64,000 nucleotides of DNA from Anaspis maculata (GCA_949128115.1 OX421962.1:100594836-100658835), one strand, 5' to 3'; numbered from the stretch's first letter, positions 34,601-45,404 are shown. Program-made: numbers and translations. Notes: generated from the sequence alone by a model not told the origin.

Positions 34601-35533
34601 GTAGGCAATAACACTTTGGGCATTGAAAAAAAATTGCTCATCATTCTAACTTTGACGGAAGGATTAATTCTTTCCTGAAGAATTATTTAACATGAAGACA
34701 TACGCCACCAGCCATCTTTGGATCAGAGAACCACTGCTCACTTATTCCACCATTTATTCTATTCTCCAGAAAACGTGTTGGCATCTTTAAGTGTAAACTA
34801 CTTTGAATATTGATCCAAGAAACAAGTAATATTTCAAAACCTAAAATTACGCATCCGAGATCTACCTTTGAAAATCAGTACCTTCCAGAGGACACACCAA
34901 ATTGGCATTTTCTTTGAGGATAAAACTTTTTCAATGTCTTCTTCAAATATAACGTCGCATATATACCCTTCTATTTTGAAATATTAACATAGTCCATCGC
35001 TGGTCGAAGATTTCGCGTCTTTTTCATTTTTTGGCTGTGCAATTCTTTGATTTCCAATTTTTGTGGGGCCACCTATTAACGTGAACCTGAAAATATTCTA
35101 AACGTGAGCACCACAGAACTTTGCTCTAAGCGCCAGCGGAGAAATTTTTCTGATATTGCTTTTAGTTCTTGAGATTCGACGAGTTTAGTTCAAATTCACG
35201 GGATTTCGTGATATTTTCTAGAAGAACCTAAAAACGGTAATTCCAACGGAAATCCGTAAGGTGAGTGAAAGATAAGAAGATGGTACAAGCCCATTTTGAA
35301 TACCTATCGAATGAGTATGTTTTGGGTTTCCTAATACATCATGAATTTTGAGCGTTTTTCATGTGCGGACGGCATTGTGCGTCGCGAACACGAATCCGTG
35401 CCTCGGAACGAGCTCGGTGCGTTGAAACTGTGCGTCCGCGATCATCATGCGTGCGTGTGTCCCGTCCACATGCACGCACGTGTCCGCGAGCACTGTTCGT
35501 CCGCGAAAAAGTGCTCAGGTCTGTACGCACCTT
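31676..35533. repeat. Foldback pair with AGGTGCGTACAGACCTGAGC termini
   Basis: The left end GGTGCGTACAGACCTGAGC, then ACTTTTTCGCGGACGAAC (31,676-31,728), is inverted at 35,480-35,533 with a 12-bp deletion. Each end also contains local inverted copies of GACCTGAGCA and AACACTGTTCG blocks. Inside (31.9-35.3 kb) I see no transposase; a partial TATACAGGGCGG end lies near 33,191. The 12-base GC-rich ends are typical of insect MITEs, so the two ends might instead be two separate MITEs in opposite orientation. Confidence 0.6.
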
Positions 35534-36114
35534 TAGGCATTGGAAGAATATGGTAAAAGTCGCTTTAGTTTTGTCTAGTTCTAAAACGTTTATTGTTTGA
35601 GTCCCAAATCAGTGTGACATGTCAATCAAAATCAGCCGCGAAGTTTTTTACTGTCGTCCAAACTGTCATGTTTCTGTCCACCTAGATAGCTTTTGATGGA
35701 AAGAAAATTGTAATAAGCACCTATCGACGCAAGTTTTAAGAATCTGTACGTGTTACTTATACAGTTACTGTTGTTCCTGTTACGTTATATCTACTGTTAC
35801 TGTTGTGTTGTTCCTTCATTGGTTTTGATTATCTGATAATTTTCACGTCATGTGTGGGGATCCAGTTCGTTTATTTGCGAGAGAACGTGAAATACTTTGA
35901 CGCTGTTACGAAGAATTCTTCAGAGATTCCAACAATGCAGCTGTCAGCATTCAGCGCGTTGCTTTGATCTTCAGTAACGTACTGCACGGTCAAACGCATA
36001 CTGGCAAAATCAAGTTTTTTGTAATAATGTACCAAAATGATTTATTGCTGCGAAAACCTTTTTTTTTGAGCGAGGCTTCCTATTAGACACACCGCAAGGT
36101 GGGGAGATGGACTG

Positions 36115-36250
36115 GTTTTTGTTTATTATTTTGTATGTCAAACTGTCAAGTCAACGAGAAAGGAAAGTGACGGATTCGAAAAAAATGCACTTAGAGGAAG
36201 AACCCGGCAAGGAAACCCTTGAGGATTGTCCGAAGCAAAGGACTCTTGAA
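36115..36250. repeat. Dispersed repeat R15, copy 3 (partial)
   Basis: TATGTCAAACTGTCAAGTCAA, GTGACGGATTCG, AATGCACT and GGAAGAACC occur as in 15,600-15,700. Only the right part of the repeat is represented. Confidence 0.6.
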
Positions 36251-36396
36251 TAAACTAGTCGTCAATTGAAGTGGGACACCAAAAAAATTTACCAACTTTG
36301 GGCAACTGTTACTTTTGATTTAGATGACCAATTTCAAAAACTCTTCCACTGTTAAATTACCTCATTTCTTTCTCTTACCACTTATTGGGCTGTATA

Positions 36397-37478
36397 CAGG
36401 GTGATTTATCAACACGTGTTTTTCGCCCAAACTTTGGTCTGCATTTTTTACTTTTGTGGTCACCCTGTAATTATGGTTCATATCTCGTCTTATGGAAAAA
36501 TGCTTCAGCTTCAAACTTTATCTTGAAATTCAGCTCTGTCTCTTTTCAATCTTGAGATATGACCTCATATGTTGGATAGTGCCACTAATTCGATTCTCAT
36601 AAAAACACTGTATAAATTATCGAATCAGAAAAGATATATTTTCGTCATGCAGAATCGTGAAACAGTAATTCAACTTCATAAAAATCAATAACGGGTGGGA
36701 CCTCCTGCGGCTTCCCTAACTGTCAGGCACCTCTGTGGCATGCTTCTGATGCAGTTATCAATCAACTGCTGTGGAAGAGCCACCCATCTTCCTGTATGAA
36801 TTCAGTTAATTCTTCCACGGTCCTTGATGGAGGTTCTCTGTCTGACAACCGACGCGACGTTGCAGAAGATCCCATACGTGCTCAATGGGATTAATATCAC
36901 GCGACATGGCCGGCCATACCGTGCGCCTGATATTGTTCCTCTCAAAAAACTCCTTCACGACCACAACTTGGTGCGGCCGAGCATTATCGTCCATGAACAG
37001 AAATTGTTCACCGATTTTCTTAGCTAGAGGTGATATTACAGGCTCCAATACCTCATTCAGGTAACGTATGGCGCTCAAATTTCCATTGAGAACCACCAAT
37101 TCGGTTCGTTGCCCCAGCGCGATGCCTCCCCAAATCGTAATGGACCATCCACCAAATGGAACTACTCCAACCGTGCAGTTTTCGTTGGTTCTTTTCGTTG
37201 GAAGTTCTTTTCTTTCTGGTTCGTTCAGCTTGTGGTATACGCGGCATAACTGTCAAAAACAATTAATAACTAAAATGTCATTATGACACCTTATTATCCA
37301 TGGCATACTCTATTGATACAGGTACAGACACATTGGAAAAAACCACCCCTTCGCATGTCTGAGGTCATATTTCAAGATTAAAAAGAAACAGAGCTAAATC
37401 TCAAAATGGAGTCTGGAGAAAAGTAAAAAATACGGACCAAAGTTTGGATAAAAAAAAAGTGTTGATAAATCACCTTGT
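36397..37478 (-). mobile_element. Tc1-like remnant with long terminal inverted repeats
   Basis: Ends are CAGGGTGATTTATCAACAC (from 36,397) and its near-exact complement ending at 37,478, with TA on both outer sides. Inverted similarity continues inward to about 36,573 and from about 37,354. The centre holds a truncated minus-strand transposase. The element is about 1.08 kb, shorter than a full Tc1-like element because the N-terminal half of the gene is missing. Confidence 0.75.
36685..37262 (-). pseudogene. Truncated Tc1/mariner-family transposase
   Basis: The minus strand reads FGGWSITIWGGI, LFMDDNARPH, then INPIEHVWDLL, followed after a frameshift near 36,770 by a C-terminus ending CIRSMPQRC...GGPTRY and a stop at 36,685-36,687. 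The second catalytic D (of DDNARPH) and the E (of PIEH) are separated by 34 residues, the Tc1-type DD34E spacing. The helix-turn-helix DNA-binding part and the first catalytic D are absent. A stretch before FGGW is also out of frame. Such enzymes cut and paste DNA at TA sites; this copy cannot be active. Confidence 0.85.
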
Positions 37479-38454
37479 ATACAGCCCAATAAATGGTTAG
37501 ATGAAGGTGTTCATCTTCAGTGAACAGGGTTTTCGTAATTTCCAAATTCACACATGTAAATACTTCATTGTTTACATTATTATATATATAAATCACGCGG
37601 CAAGGTTGAACGATTGCAACTAAGCAAGGACGTGTATAGTAAACTTATAGTAATAATAAAGCAGACATTGCAGTTCTGCGACCTAGACACACACCTCATG
37701 TAATGGGAGGTACGAAGTTTCCGGGGAAAAAACAAAGCCAAGGCACCTGATTAAGGTAAAGATAATGTGTGACCCACGAGTTAAAAGTCAATGATGAGTT
37801 GAAAAACCATTATAAAATCATCTACGTCATAATAACCATTTTAACATCTGTATATAAACTCAGAATTTGTAACAAATGAATCAGTATCGAATTAACATCG
37901 TCTCGTACTCAACAAGAACCCTCTCAACATGGCTATGGGAACTTACTACTCCCGTCAAAAATAGCCGCACTTTGGTGCAGTAGAAGAACGCTATTGACCA
38001 AAGCATCACATGAAGGAATGGTATGACAAGTGAATTGTCAAAGAATGAGGTAATTCAACAGTTTGAGAGTTTTTGAAATTGGTCATCCAAGTCAAAAGTT
38101 GAAGGTTCCCAAAGTTGGTGATTTTTTTGGTGTCCCACTCCAATCACCCACTAGTTATGTGCCACTTAAAGTGACGACGTCACTTATGTAGGACAAAGTG
38201 ACAAAAACTCACTGCTATTTTTCGTATTAGTGGCAAGGAAAATCAAACAAAATTGGTAAGCTCACACAGACACTAAGAGCTGTGACATGAGACATGGTGT
38301 CTTCAAATTTGTGCCCATATTTGATCTGCATTTTCATACTTCGACCACGTGAATACTAGGCGGGATTTTAAAACTACGATCTAGACGGTGCAAAGGAATA
38401 CTTTTAATCACAAGAAAACCTGCTTTTTCACAAAGTAGAAGAAGCAGTGATGCT

Positions 38455-38745
38455 ACATGCCAGGAACATCATGGCATCTTAGTGAGGAAATTGAGAGCGG
38501 CTGGTCTCTTAGCGCCACTTATTGATCTTTTGCAGTCGTATACCTTTGCAACAGGAAAACATACGTCCAGCACTTGGATAATAGATCTGGGAGCTTTACA
38601 CCAACTTCGGGAGTACCGCAGGGCTCCAGTTTGTGTCCTTTGTTTTTTATCCTGTTTTAAATTGACATCTTGTGTGGGGTCAAGAGCCTGGGTTTTTTAT
38701 TTACTGATCACTTGAACCTTCTACTGAGATCCAATCACCTCTCGT
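38455..38745 (+). pseudogene. Non-LTR retrotransposon reverse-transcriptase fragment
   Basis: One frame reads HHGILVRKLRAAGLLAPLID, then LLQSY; after a one-base shift the next frame gives TSGVPQGSSLCPLFFILF, the conserved RT motif before the catalytic YADD block. The YADD itself is not preserved (an LFTDH-like string follows). Jockey- and R1-type LINEs have this order. A frameshift and a stop after FILF show it is dead. Only about 95 residues remain, so it is a small internal scrap. Confidence 0.85.
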
Positions 38746-38934
38746 CATACCAGCGATTTTTTTTATGGATCAAAACTTGAACACCAAAATTCTGTGTACG
38801 TGGACCTTGTCAAGTATGCCCAAGGGGCGGTAACCTCCGGTCTTGTCGCCGATTTTTGATTTGACAACTTGGACACAAAACGGCGGTTCGGTGAATCCAT
38901 TCTATTCATTCGTGACTTTGAGATGTAGAGATTT

Positions 38935-39140
38935 ACGCTGTTTTATAAGGTGTTGGGATTTTAGATCTGTCGGTATTGAGAGGTGTCGGGATGTAGACTG
39001 TCAGGGTTTTTGGGTGTCAAGATTTTGGATTTATTGGGATTATAGGGTGTCGGGTTTTTGGATCTGTCGGGACTCAGGGTCTGTCCGTATCAGGATGTGT
39101 CAGGATTTTGAGGTGTCGGGATTGAGGCTGTCGGGATAGC
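38935..39140. repeat. Degenerate GTGTCGGGAT tandem repeat
   Basis: About a dozen imperfect units of 15-18 bp built on GGTGTCGGGATTTTGGATCT or GTCGGGATT run across this segment. The open frame over it is a result of the repeat. Confidence 0.75.
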
Positions 39141-39722
39141 ATAGTAAACCTGTTTTTGGTACCTAGGGCGTCTTTTAGACTCCAGCATACCTTCTACAGT
39201 GAACGTGCTAAAACAAATTTATTGTTGAAGTCCCCTGTTGATTATATGTGTAATATATTCAGAAGCATTTCAAACAGCTGTAATATGAATTTTACTTCCA
39301 TAAAACATATATCCAGCGACTACTATGGAATTTACTTTTTCACTGTGATTCGGGTCTGATTATTTACTGTCATTTTCAGTTCTTTTGAAATTGTTTGCAT
39401 TGGGTACACCGCGAACCGCCTGTTGCCAATAAATCCATTCATCTATTTATTATTCACAAAACATAATACTGAAACTGAAGTGCATGTTTAAATAAGTAGA
39501 ATAACCACTGCAGCACTATCCAAGATATTACTTTTGGAAGATGGATCAAGAACAAGCAAGAGCAAATTGCCGACCTCTGTTGTGATATCCGCGGTCATGT
39601 ATAGAGCATCGATTTGGGCGAGAGTACCTAATGGGGATGAAAAATTTAAACGGAAACTCATAACTTTGCAAAAAACGTCAGTTTAAAAAAATCTCAACGA
39701 CGGCAACAGATCTGCCGTCATA
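39141..39722. other. No recognised feature
   Basis: No supportable gene, RNA or repeat is seen between the minisatellite and the next palindrome. Confidence 0.4.
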
Positions 39723-39724
39723 TA

Positions 39725-41302
39725 GCCCAGGCGCCAGGCTAAACAATAAGGAAATAATTGTTTCCTGGCTGGAAACTAACTTAAAACGATCTGTGTAGCT
39801 TAGGTTTTGACATACTAGTTTCCCCCCTTTCGGAAATGTCGGCGTCATGTCGCCATCATCAACAAGAAGTGCACCAGCGTGGTTTTTGCCGAGTATCTTA
39901 ATTTTGGGTCATCTGACAGCAAAAGATGTGAGAAGTCATTTTGAAGCCTATGAAATTTCCTACAGTTTGGTTTTTCAATCAATTTTCTGCAACCCATGGT
40001 CTTTGAGATAGAGCTTCTGGAATCGAGAGTCATTGTCGTGGAAGCTTCATGGCGACTTGACTCGAAAAACTAAAATGTCGATGTGACAAAAAAATTCAAA
40101 ATGAGATTTCTCGAGATATCTCAATGCTATAGTTGCGGTGATGGTCTTAAACTCTTCCTTTTGAACCGTAGACTACGAATAATGAAAAGTCAGAAACGTC
40201 ATACAGAGTGTACTACGGGAATCAAATCAGAACAGAGAAATTTGACATATTTCTTCGATTTAGCCTATGCGAAACTCTAAGCACTTATCACGAATCCAAT
40301 ATCAATATGCATTGCTCTGTAAGCTTCACTTGATACACTTAAGAAGTGGTCAGCTCACAGCCTTTCTGTATAATGTTTTGAAGACCCTCTGAAATCATCA
40401 AAATTTACAGTAGCAAGAAATGTACGTAACGGTATATCATATACCAAGGAACCAAAGTGAATTTTTGATCCCTTGGGTGAAGTTTGTTGCTCGAGGGCTC
40501 TTTGAGTCCAAATCCCCAAATTAAAAATTCACTTTGGTCCTTTGGTATATAATATACTGTTATATACATTTCTTGGTACTGTAAATTTTGAATATTTTGA
40601 TGATTTCAGAGGGCCTCCAAACATTTTACAGAAAGCTGTGAGCTGACCACTTCTTTAATGTATTAGGTGAAGCTCATAGAGCAAATCCATATTGATATTG
40701 GACTCGTGTTAGGTGCTTAGAGTGTCGCATATAGGCTAAATCGAAGAAATATGTAGAATTTCTCTGATCTGATTTGATTCCCTCAGTACACTCTGTATAT
40801 GTACAATATAACGTTTCTGACTTTTTAATATTCGTAATCTACGGTTCAAGAGAAAGAGTTTAAGACCATCACCGCAACTATAGCGTAAAGAATTCTCGAG
40901 AAATCTAATTTTGAAATTTTTCTGTCACATCGACATTCTAGTTTTTCGAGTCAAGTGGCCATGGAGCTTTCACGACAATGCCTCTCGCTTCCAGAAGCTC
41001 TATCTCAAAAACCATAGGTCGCAGAAAGGTCATTTAAAAACTATTCCGTAGGGAATTTCATTGGTTTCAAAATGACTCCTTGTCCTCACATCTTTTGCTG
41101 TCAGATGGCTCAAAATCAAGATATTCGGCAAAAACCACGCTGGTGCACTTCTTGTTGATGATGGCGACATGACGCCGACATTTCCGAAAGGGGGGAAAGT
41201 AGTATGTCAAAACCTAAGCCACACAGATCTTTTTAAGCTAGTTTCCAGCCAGGAAACAATTATTTCCTTATTGAGCTGATTTTTGCTCCCTGGCGCCTGG
41301 GC
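39725..41302. mobile_element. Foldback element with GCCCAGGCGCCAGG ends and TA duplication
   Basis: The element starts GCCCAGGCGCCAGG at 39,725 and ends CCTGGCGCCTGGGC at 41,302. TA flanks both sides (39,723-39,724 and 41,303-41,304). The arms are inverted copies almost to the axis near 40,500; landmarks are CGGAAATGTCGGCGTCATG, AAGAAGTGCACCAGCGTGG and ACCAAAGTGAATTTTT. Arms show scattered substitutions and small indels. No transposase is encoded, so it is a large non-autonomous fold-back element. Confidence 0.85.
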
Positions 41303-41304
41303 TA

Positions 41305-41665
41305 ATAAGTGAGAAGAAAGTAACTAGACTTGGACCGATTTCGAGAAAACGCTGGAGCTGTTCTGCTAAAGCCTTTCTTGAATAAACGAAAATGATGTGA
41401 AAAATATAATAAATATACCAAACACTCGACCAAACACTCATCTCGAAAAAATATGTACTTACTGTTTTTCTACTTATAATGGCAGTGATGCAATGAGAGC
41501 TTTGGCAGGGATTGTGCCGGTCGAACTGCTGTATGGTGGGAGAGAGAAATTCGGTGCAGAGTCTAGGAATGGGGAAATTGAGAAGACAGAGCTGAAAGAG
41601 GAGGAGCACTGAGCACTGAGAAATGGCAAGAGAAGCGAGACAAAAGTGGTCGCTTAATTGATTTG
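41305..41665. other. No recognised feature
   Basis: Short open frames on both strands, none with a recognisable motif. This lies between the foldback element and the retrozyme-like insertion. Confidence 0.4.
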
Positions 41666-41678
41666 CAGTCCCATTTTA

Positions 41679-42178
41679 TGAAACAAAGCTCTCCGACCAA
41701 CCACAACACCAGACGATCGAACCGAACAACTGCACAGACACGTGTTTCGCCCCTACTGGGGGCTCATCAGTGCGCAGGCGTGATCAGCTCAACCATCCGA
41801 TGCTGTGGCAGTCAGAGAACTCATGGTAATATACACCCAGGAGGACTCCTAATATGTGAGTCCTCCAAGCGGCGCCATCTATCAAAGGCATTCCGCAGAT
41901 GCTATATTTCAAGGCATCAGGCATGCGAGGGAATCAACAGAATTCCACGTAAAGCAACACCGTCGCCAAGAGAGCATCGATGGTAGATGTACACATGTAT
42001 ACTCAAGCCGAGTAGAGCAATGTTAAACACAAACAAACACGCGAATATAAATAAATATTGCGCCTCTTAGGGCCATATAGCGGCACCTCGCAGTTTCATG
42101 AAACAAAGCTCTCCGACCAACCACAACACCAGACGATCGAACCGAACAACTGCACAGACACGTGTTTCCCCACGTCCC
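41679..42178 (-). mobile_element. Hammerhead retrozyme-like insertion with 13-bp target duplication
   Basis: The insertion is flanked by a perfect direct duplication, CAGTCCCATTTTA, at 41,666-41,678 and 42,179-42,191. It is 500 bp long and contains a direct internal repeat: 41,681-41,748 recurs at 42,101-42,168, an exact 420-bp period. In minus sense it therefore holds about 1.2 units of a 420-nt sequence. The unit contains one complete hammerhead ribozyme (41,731-41,776) and, at its 5' end, the 3' half of a second one, broken inside helix II. This is what is expected when a ribozyme-processed or circular RNA is reverse-transcribed and inserted. No protein is encoded. The same unit occurs at 7,985-8,708. 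Confidence 0.85.
41731..41776 (-). ncRNA. Type I hammerhead ribozyme, intact core
   Basis: On the minus strand: TGCGCA (41,776-41,771), CTGATGAG, helix II G-CCCC/GGGG-C with a five-base loop, CGAAA, CACGTG, GTC with the cleavage site after the base complementary to 41,737, then TGTGCA (41,736-41,731). The 46-base core is identical to the plus-strand ribozyme at 8,542-8,587, although flanking sequence differs between the copies; this conservation suggests selection on the RNA or recent spread. Confidence 0.9.
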
Positions 42179-42191
42179 CAGTCCCATTTTA

Positions 42192-42506
42192 ATTGCCTTC
42201 TTCTCCATTACCTTGAATGTTTCTTCCAAACCTTTTCTATATTTCTGGAGATAGGTAATCAATGTGTCATCTGCTTATGCAAGAATTTTTCTCGTTTAAT
42301 AGAAATTGTTCCATGTCAATTCAACTTGGTTCGCCTGATCATTGCTCACTATAACAAAATTCACTATAAGATAGTTGACAGAAGGTCATCCTACTCCAAG
42401 CCCTGCCACACATCAAAAGCCTCCGCATAACTCTTTCTGTATTTTTCACTGTAATATCCACTGGGAATGGACTTATTGCAGGTGCATTTGAAATTATCAC
42501 TTGGTA
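42192..42506. other. No recognised feature
   Basis: Sequence between the retrozyme-like target duplication and the foldback element. Nothing supportable is seen. Confidence 0.4.
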
Positions 42507-42798
42507 TACAGGGTGGTGAAAATTTCGATACTCACCATTGGTATCTTGGAAACGGTGAGAGATACGAGGTCGGTTGAATTGAAAGAAAGTTGCGCATTTT
42601 TGTGGCGATTGAGAATCTGAAAAGAAACTTTGAATATTTTGATTGGTTTACGATGTATCACGAAGAAACTGAAAATTTTGATTTCAGAATTTTTTTTTTC
42701 TTTCCAACCATTCAAGCTATTCCAATCGAACTTGGTAGTTTTATGTTTTTGATCACTCGGAGTCGATCAACGTCGACAGAAATTTTCCATGCCTTCTA

Positions 42799-44218
42799 TA
42801 CTGCCTTCCAAAAAAAGTGCAACACCTCGATGCCGTTGGCTGATTTTGATCAAATATTCACAAAACAAGTATTTCATCTACACTAACAAATGATTAACAT
42901 TCTGGATATCTAGGCGCTGTAGTTGTTTTGTTTTTCCCCTTGGTAACCGTAAAACACAAGAAATTGTTTTGCGTTTTTCCTGGTTGTTACAAACCACATT
43001 TTTTGCAATAAGTTTCAATAGTGAACCCCAAGAGTCCTGAAATGCCAAGAGCCCGTCAACCTCGGCAGTATCATCATTTAACCGAGTTCCAGAAGGGACA
43101 GATTATTGGCTTAAAAAATGAGGGGATTTCGTATCGAAGAATTGCGAGACTTGTTGGTTGCAATGCTTCGACTGTGATGAGATGGTGGCGGAGATGGAAC
43201 GAGGAGGCCAATTATCGGCGACGGAATGGATCTGGTCGTCGTAGAGCCTCCACGGTACGTCAAGATCAACGTCTTCGAGTAGCGGCTGTAAGAGACCGAT
43301 TTACGACAACCCGAGCAGTCGGAAACGAGTGGGTTGCAGCTATAGGACGCCCAATCTCAATGAGCACGGTCTATAGAAGAATTAGGTCTTTTGGGCTAAG
43401 TTCTTATCGTCCGCTGTTAACCCTTCCCCTCACTCCTGTTCACCGGGCCAGAAGATTGGAGTGGTGCAATGAGCGCAGAAACTGGGTCCAAGAATGGCAT
43501 CGGGTGGTCTTCAGTGACGAGTCCCGTTTTTGTCTTTGGGCTCATGACGGCCGGGGGAGGGTGAGGCGCTTTCGTGGGGAACGGCATAATACCGAATTTT
43601 TTGCCGAGCGACACACTGCCCGTACACCCGGATTGATGGTTTGGGGAGCAATATGCCATGGAAGCAGGTCACCATTGGTGTTCATTGAGGGCACTATGAC
43701 AGCTGCATCTTACAACGCGAGTGTGCTGGAACCCGTTTGCCTTCCATACCTTCAGGGGCCCAACAACCCTATTTTCCAGCAAGACAATGCACGTCCTCAT
43801 ACGGCAAGAGCTTCAATGCAGTTCCTGGAAGATGCACACGTTGACGTGCTTCCATGACCTGCTTGCTCTCCTCATTTGTCGCCCATCGAACACGTGTGGG
43901 ATATGATGGGAAGAAAGGTGGGACAATTACGCCATCCTCCCAACAACTTGGAAGATCTCCGTATGGCCTTGCAAGAGGCATGGGATGGCTTGTCACAAGC
44001 GGCAATCGACCACTTGATTGAAAGCATGCCTCGTAGGGTTAATGAGTGTCGGGCAAATCGTGGAGGAGCGACACATTATTAATTTTTTCTGAAGTTCCTT
44101 GTATTACGATTTCCAGAATCTAATCGTTTGTTTCTATTGTTAGAACACATGTTTTGCGAAAATTTGAATAAAATTGATCCACGGCTTCATGGTGTTGCAC
44201 TTTTTTTGGAAGGCAGTA
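42799..44218 (+). mobile_element. Tc1-like transposon, 1,420 bp, perfect 28-bp TIRs
   Basis: The first 28 bases (TACTGCCTTCC, seven A, GTGCAACACC) and the last 28 bases (44,191-44,218) are exact inverted copies, followed by weaker inverted similarity for about 40 more bases. TA duplications lie at 42,797-42,798 and 44,219-44,220. The uninvaded right arm of the surrounding palindrome reads TTCTAGATGG at the matching place, confirming precise insertion at TA. Length and structure fit a complete Tc1-like element. It holds one transposase gene with a single nonsense change. Confidence 0.92.
43042..44082 (+). pseudogene. Tc1-like transposase (DD34E) with one internal stop
   Basis: The first ATG in frame is at 43,042, giving 346 codons, normal for Tc1-type transposases. 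Residues about 14-55 form a helix-turn-helix (EFQKGQIIGL...ISYRRIARLVGCNASTVMRWW), followed by a basic GSGRRRAS segment and a second DNA-binding region to about residue 120. Catalytic residues are D159 (VVFSDESRF), D248 (FQQDNARPHTA) and E283 (SPIEHVWD), with 34 residues between the last two. A WGA motif follows the first D. The only clear defect is TGA at 43,855-43,857 (codon 272), where relatives usually have tryptophan, between D248 and E283. Without it the frame runs to TAA at 44,080-44,082. This suggests recent inactivation. Confidence 0.92.
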
Positions 44219-44717
44219 TAGATGTCAAATTATGATAGTCAACTTTTGTTTTTTTTATGACCGCCATATTGGATTTTTGCACTAATAGATAGAGAAAAAA
44301 ATTAGCTTTCCGAATTAATAACCAACATGTTCTTTTTATGACATATTTAGCGTCAAATTTTGAAATTTTCGTAATCTATTGACAAAATCGAGAATGCTTT
44401 GGAAAACAATTGAAATATTTATCGATAGCAACAACAAAAAAGTGACAGATGGTGTGCAATTGACGTATCTAACTTCTTAATCCTGTTTTGTGCTTGTTTG
44501 TACCGGTAGTTCATAAGTTGAATGGTCAAGGGTGTCTGTGAGTTCAAAAACGTCTGTCGGAACTAACATCGTTCTTGTTTAAGTTTGACAAATTTAATAG
44601 AAAAGGAGTGAGGATTACCCTAGTTTCGACAGACGTTTTTGAATTCACAGGCACCCTTGACTCATTTAATTTATGAACTCTCGGTACAAACAAGCACAAA
44701 ACACGATTAAGAAGTTA

Positions 44718-44858
44718 CGGCTCGATACCAAGTTGGGGCTGTGAGACCGCTGTAAGTGCCGTTACCATAGCAACGGCGGATACCAACCAATCAGACCGCG
44801 CTGTATTTGGCGAGTTACGCCGTCCGAAACTTTGCGCCTGCAACTTGGTATCGAGCCC
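44718..44858. mobile_element. 141-bp MITE with GGCTCGATACCAAGTTG ends
   Basis: Ends CGGCTCGATACCAAGTTG and CAACTTGGTATCGAGCCC are inverted copies (17 of 18 positions). TTA (44,715-44,717) and TGA (44,859-44,861) flank it; removing the element and one triplet gives exactly the sequence of the uninvaded left arm of the surrounding palindrome (AAGTTAGATACG). A 3-bp TWA-like duplication points to the PIF/Harbinger group, with one later mutation. Confidence 0.8.
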
Positions 44859-45404
44859 TGAGATACGTCAATTGAACACAATCTGTCTTTTTTTGTTGTT
44901 ACTATTGATAATATTTCAATTGTTTTTCAAAGCATCCCCGATTTTGTCAATAATTTACGAAAATTTCAAAATTTGACGCTGAAAATGTCATAAAAAAAAC
45001 ATGTTGGTCACTAATTCGGAAAGCTAATTATTTTCTCTATCTATTAGTGCAAAAAATCCAATATGGCGGCCATGAGACAAACAAAAGTTGACTATCATAA
45101 TTTGCCATCTAGAAAACCTGGAGAATTTCTGTCAACGTTGATCGACTCCGAGTGATAAAAAACATAAAACTACCAAGTTTGATTGAAATAGCTTGAATGG
45201 TTGGAAAGATAGAAAAATAATTTCTGAAATCAAGATTTTAAGTTTTTTCGTGATAAATCTTGAATCAATCAAAATATTCAAAGTTTCTGTTCAGATTCTC
45301 AATCGCCACAAAAATGCGCAACTTTCTTCTGATTCAACCGACCCCGTATCTCTTACCGTTTCCAAGATACCAATGGTGAGCATCGAAATTTTCACCACCC
45401 TGTA

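Larger units (their letters stand above)
36262..38150. repeat. Outer inverted repeat around a Tc1-like remnant
   Basis: GTGGGACACCAAAAAAAT...ACCAACTTTGGG...GATGACCAATTTCAAAAACTCT...AATTACCTCATT at 36,270-36,370 is inverted at 38,040-38,140. An inner match, TTATTGGGCTGTATA at 36,382 and its complement ending at 37,493, suggests the Tc1-like element lies at the axis. The right side carries about 540 bp (37,500-38,035) with no left counterpart; it has a TATATAAA box-like stretch near 37,851 and could be a solo LTR, but ends were not identified. Confidence 0.7.
42509..45402. mobile_element. Foldback element with CAGGGTGGTGAAAATTTCGAT ends
   Basis: Ends are CAGGGTGGTGAAAATTTCGA at 42,509 and the complement ending at 45,402, flanked by TA on both sides. 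The arms are inverted copies containing GGTATCTTGGAAACGGT, GCGCATTTTTGTGGCGATTGAG, GACCGCCATATTGGATTTTT and AAACGTCTGTCG blocks, with an axis near 44,595. Without its two passengers (Tc1-like element in the left arm, MITE in the right arm) it would be about 1.33 kb. No transposase of its own is visible. Confidence 0.85.
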
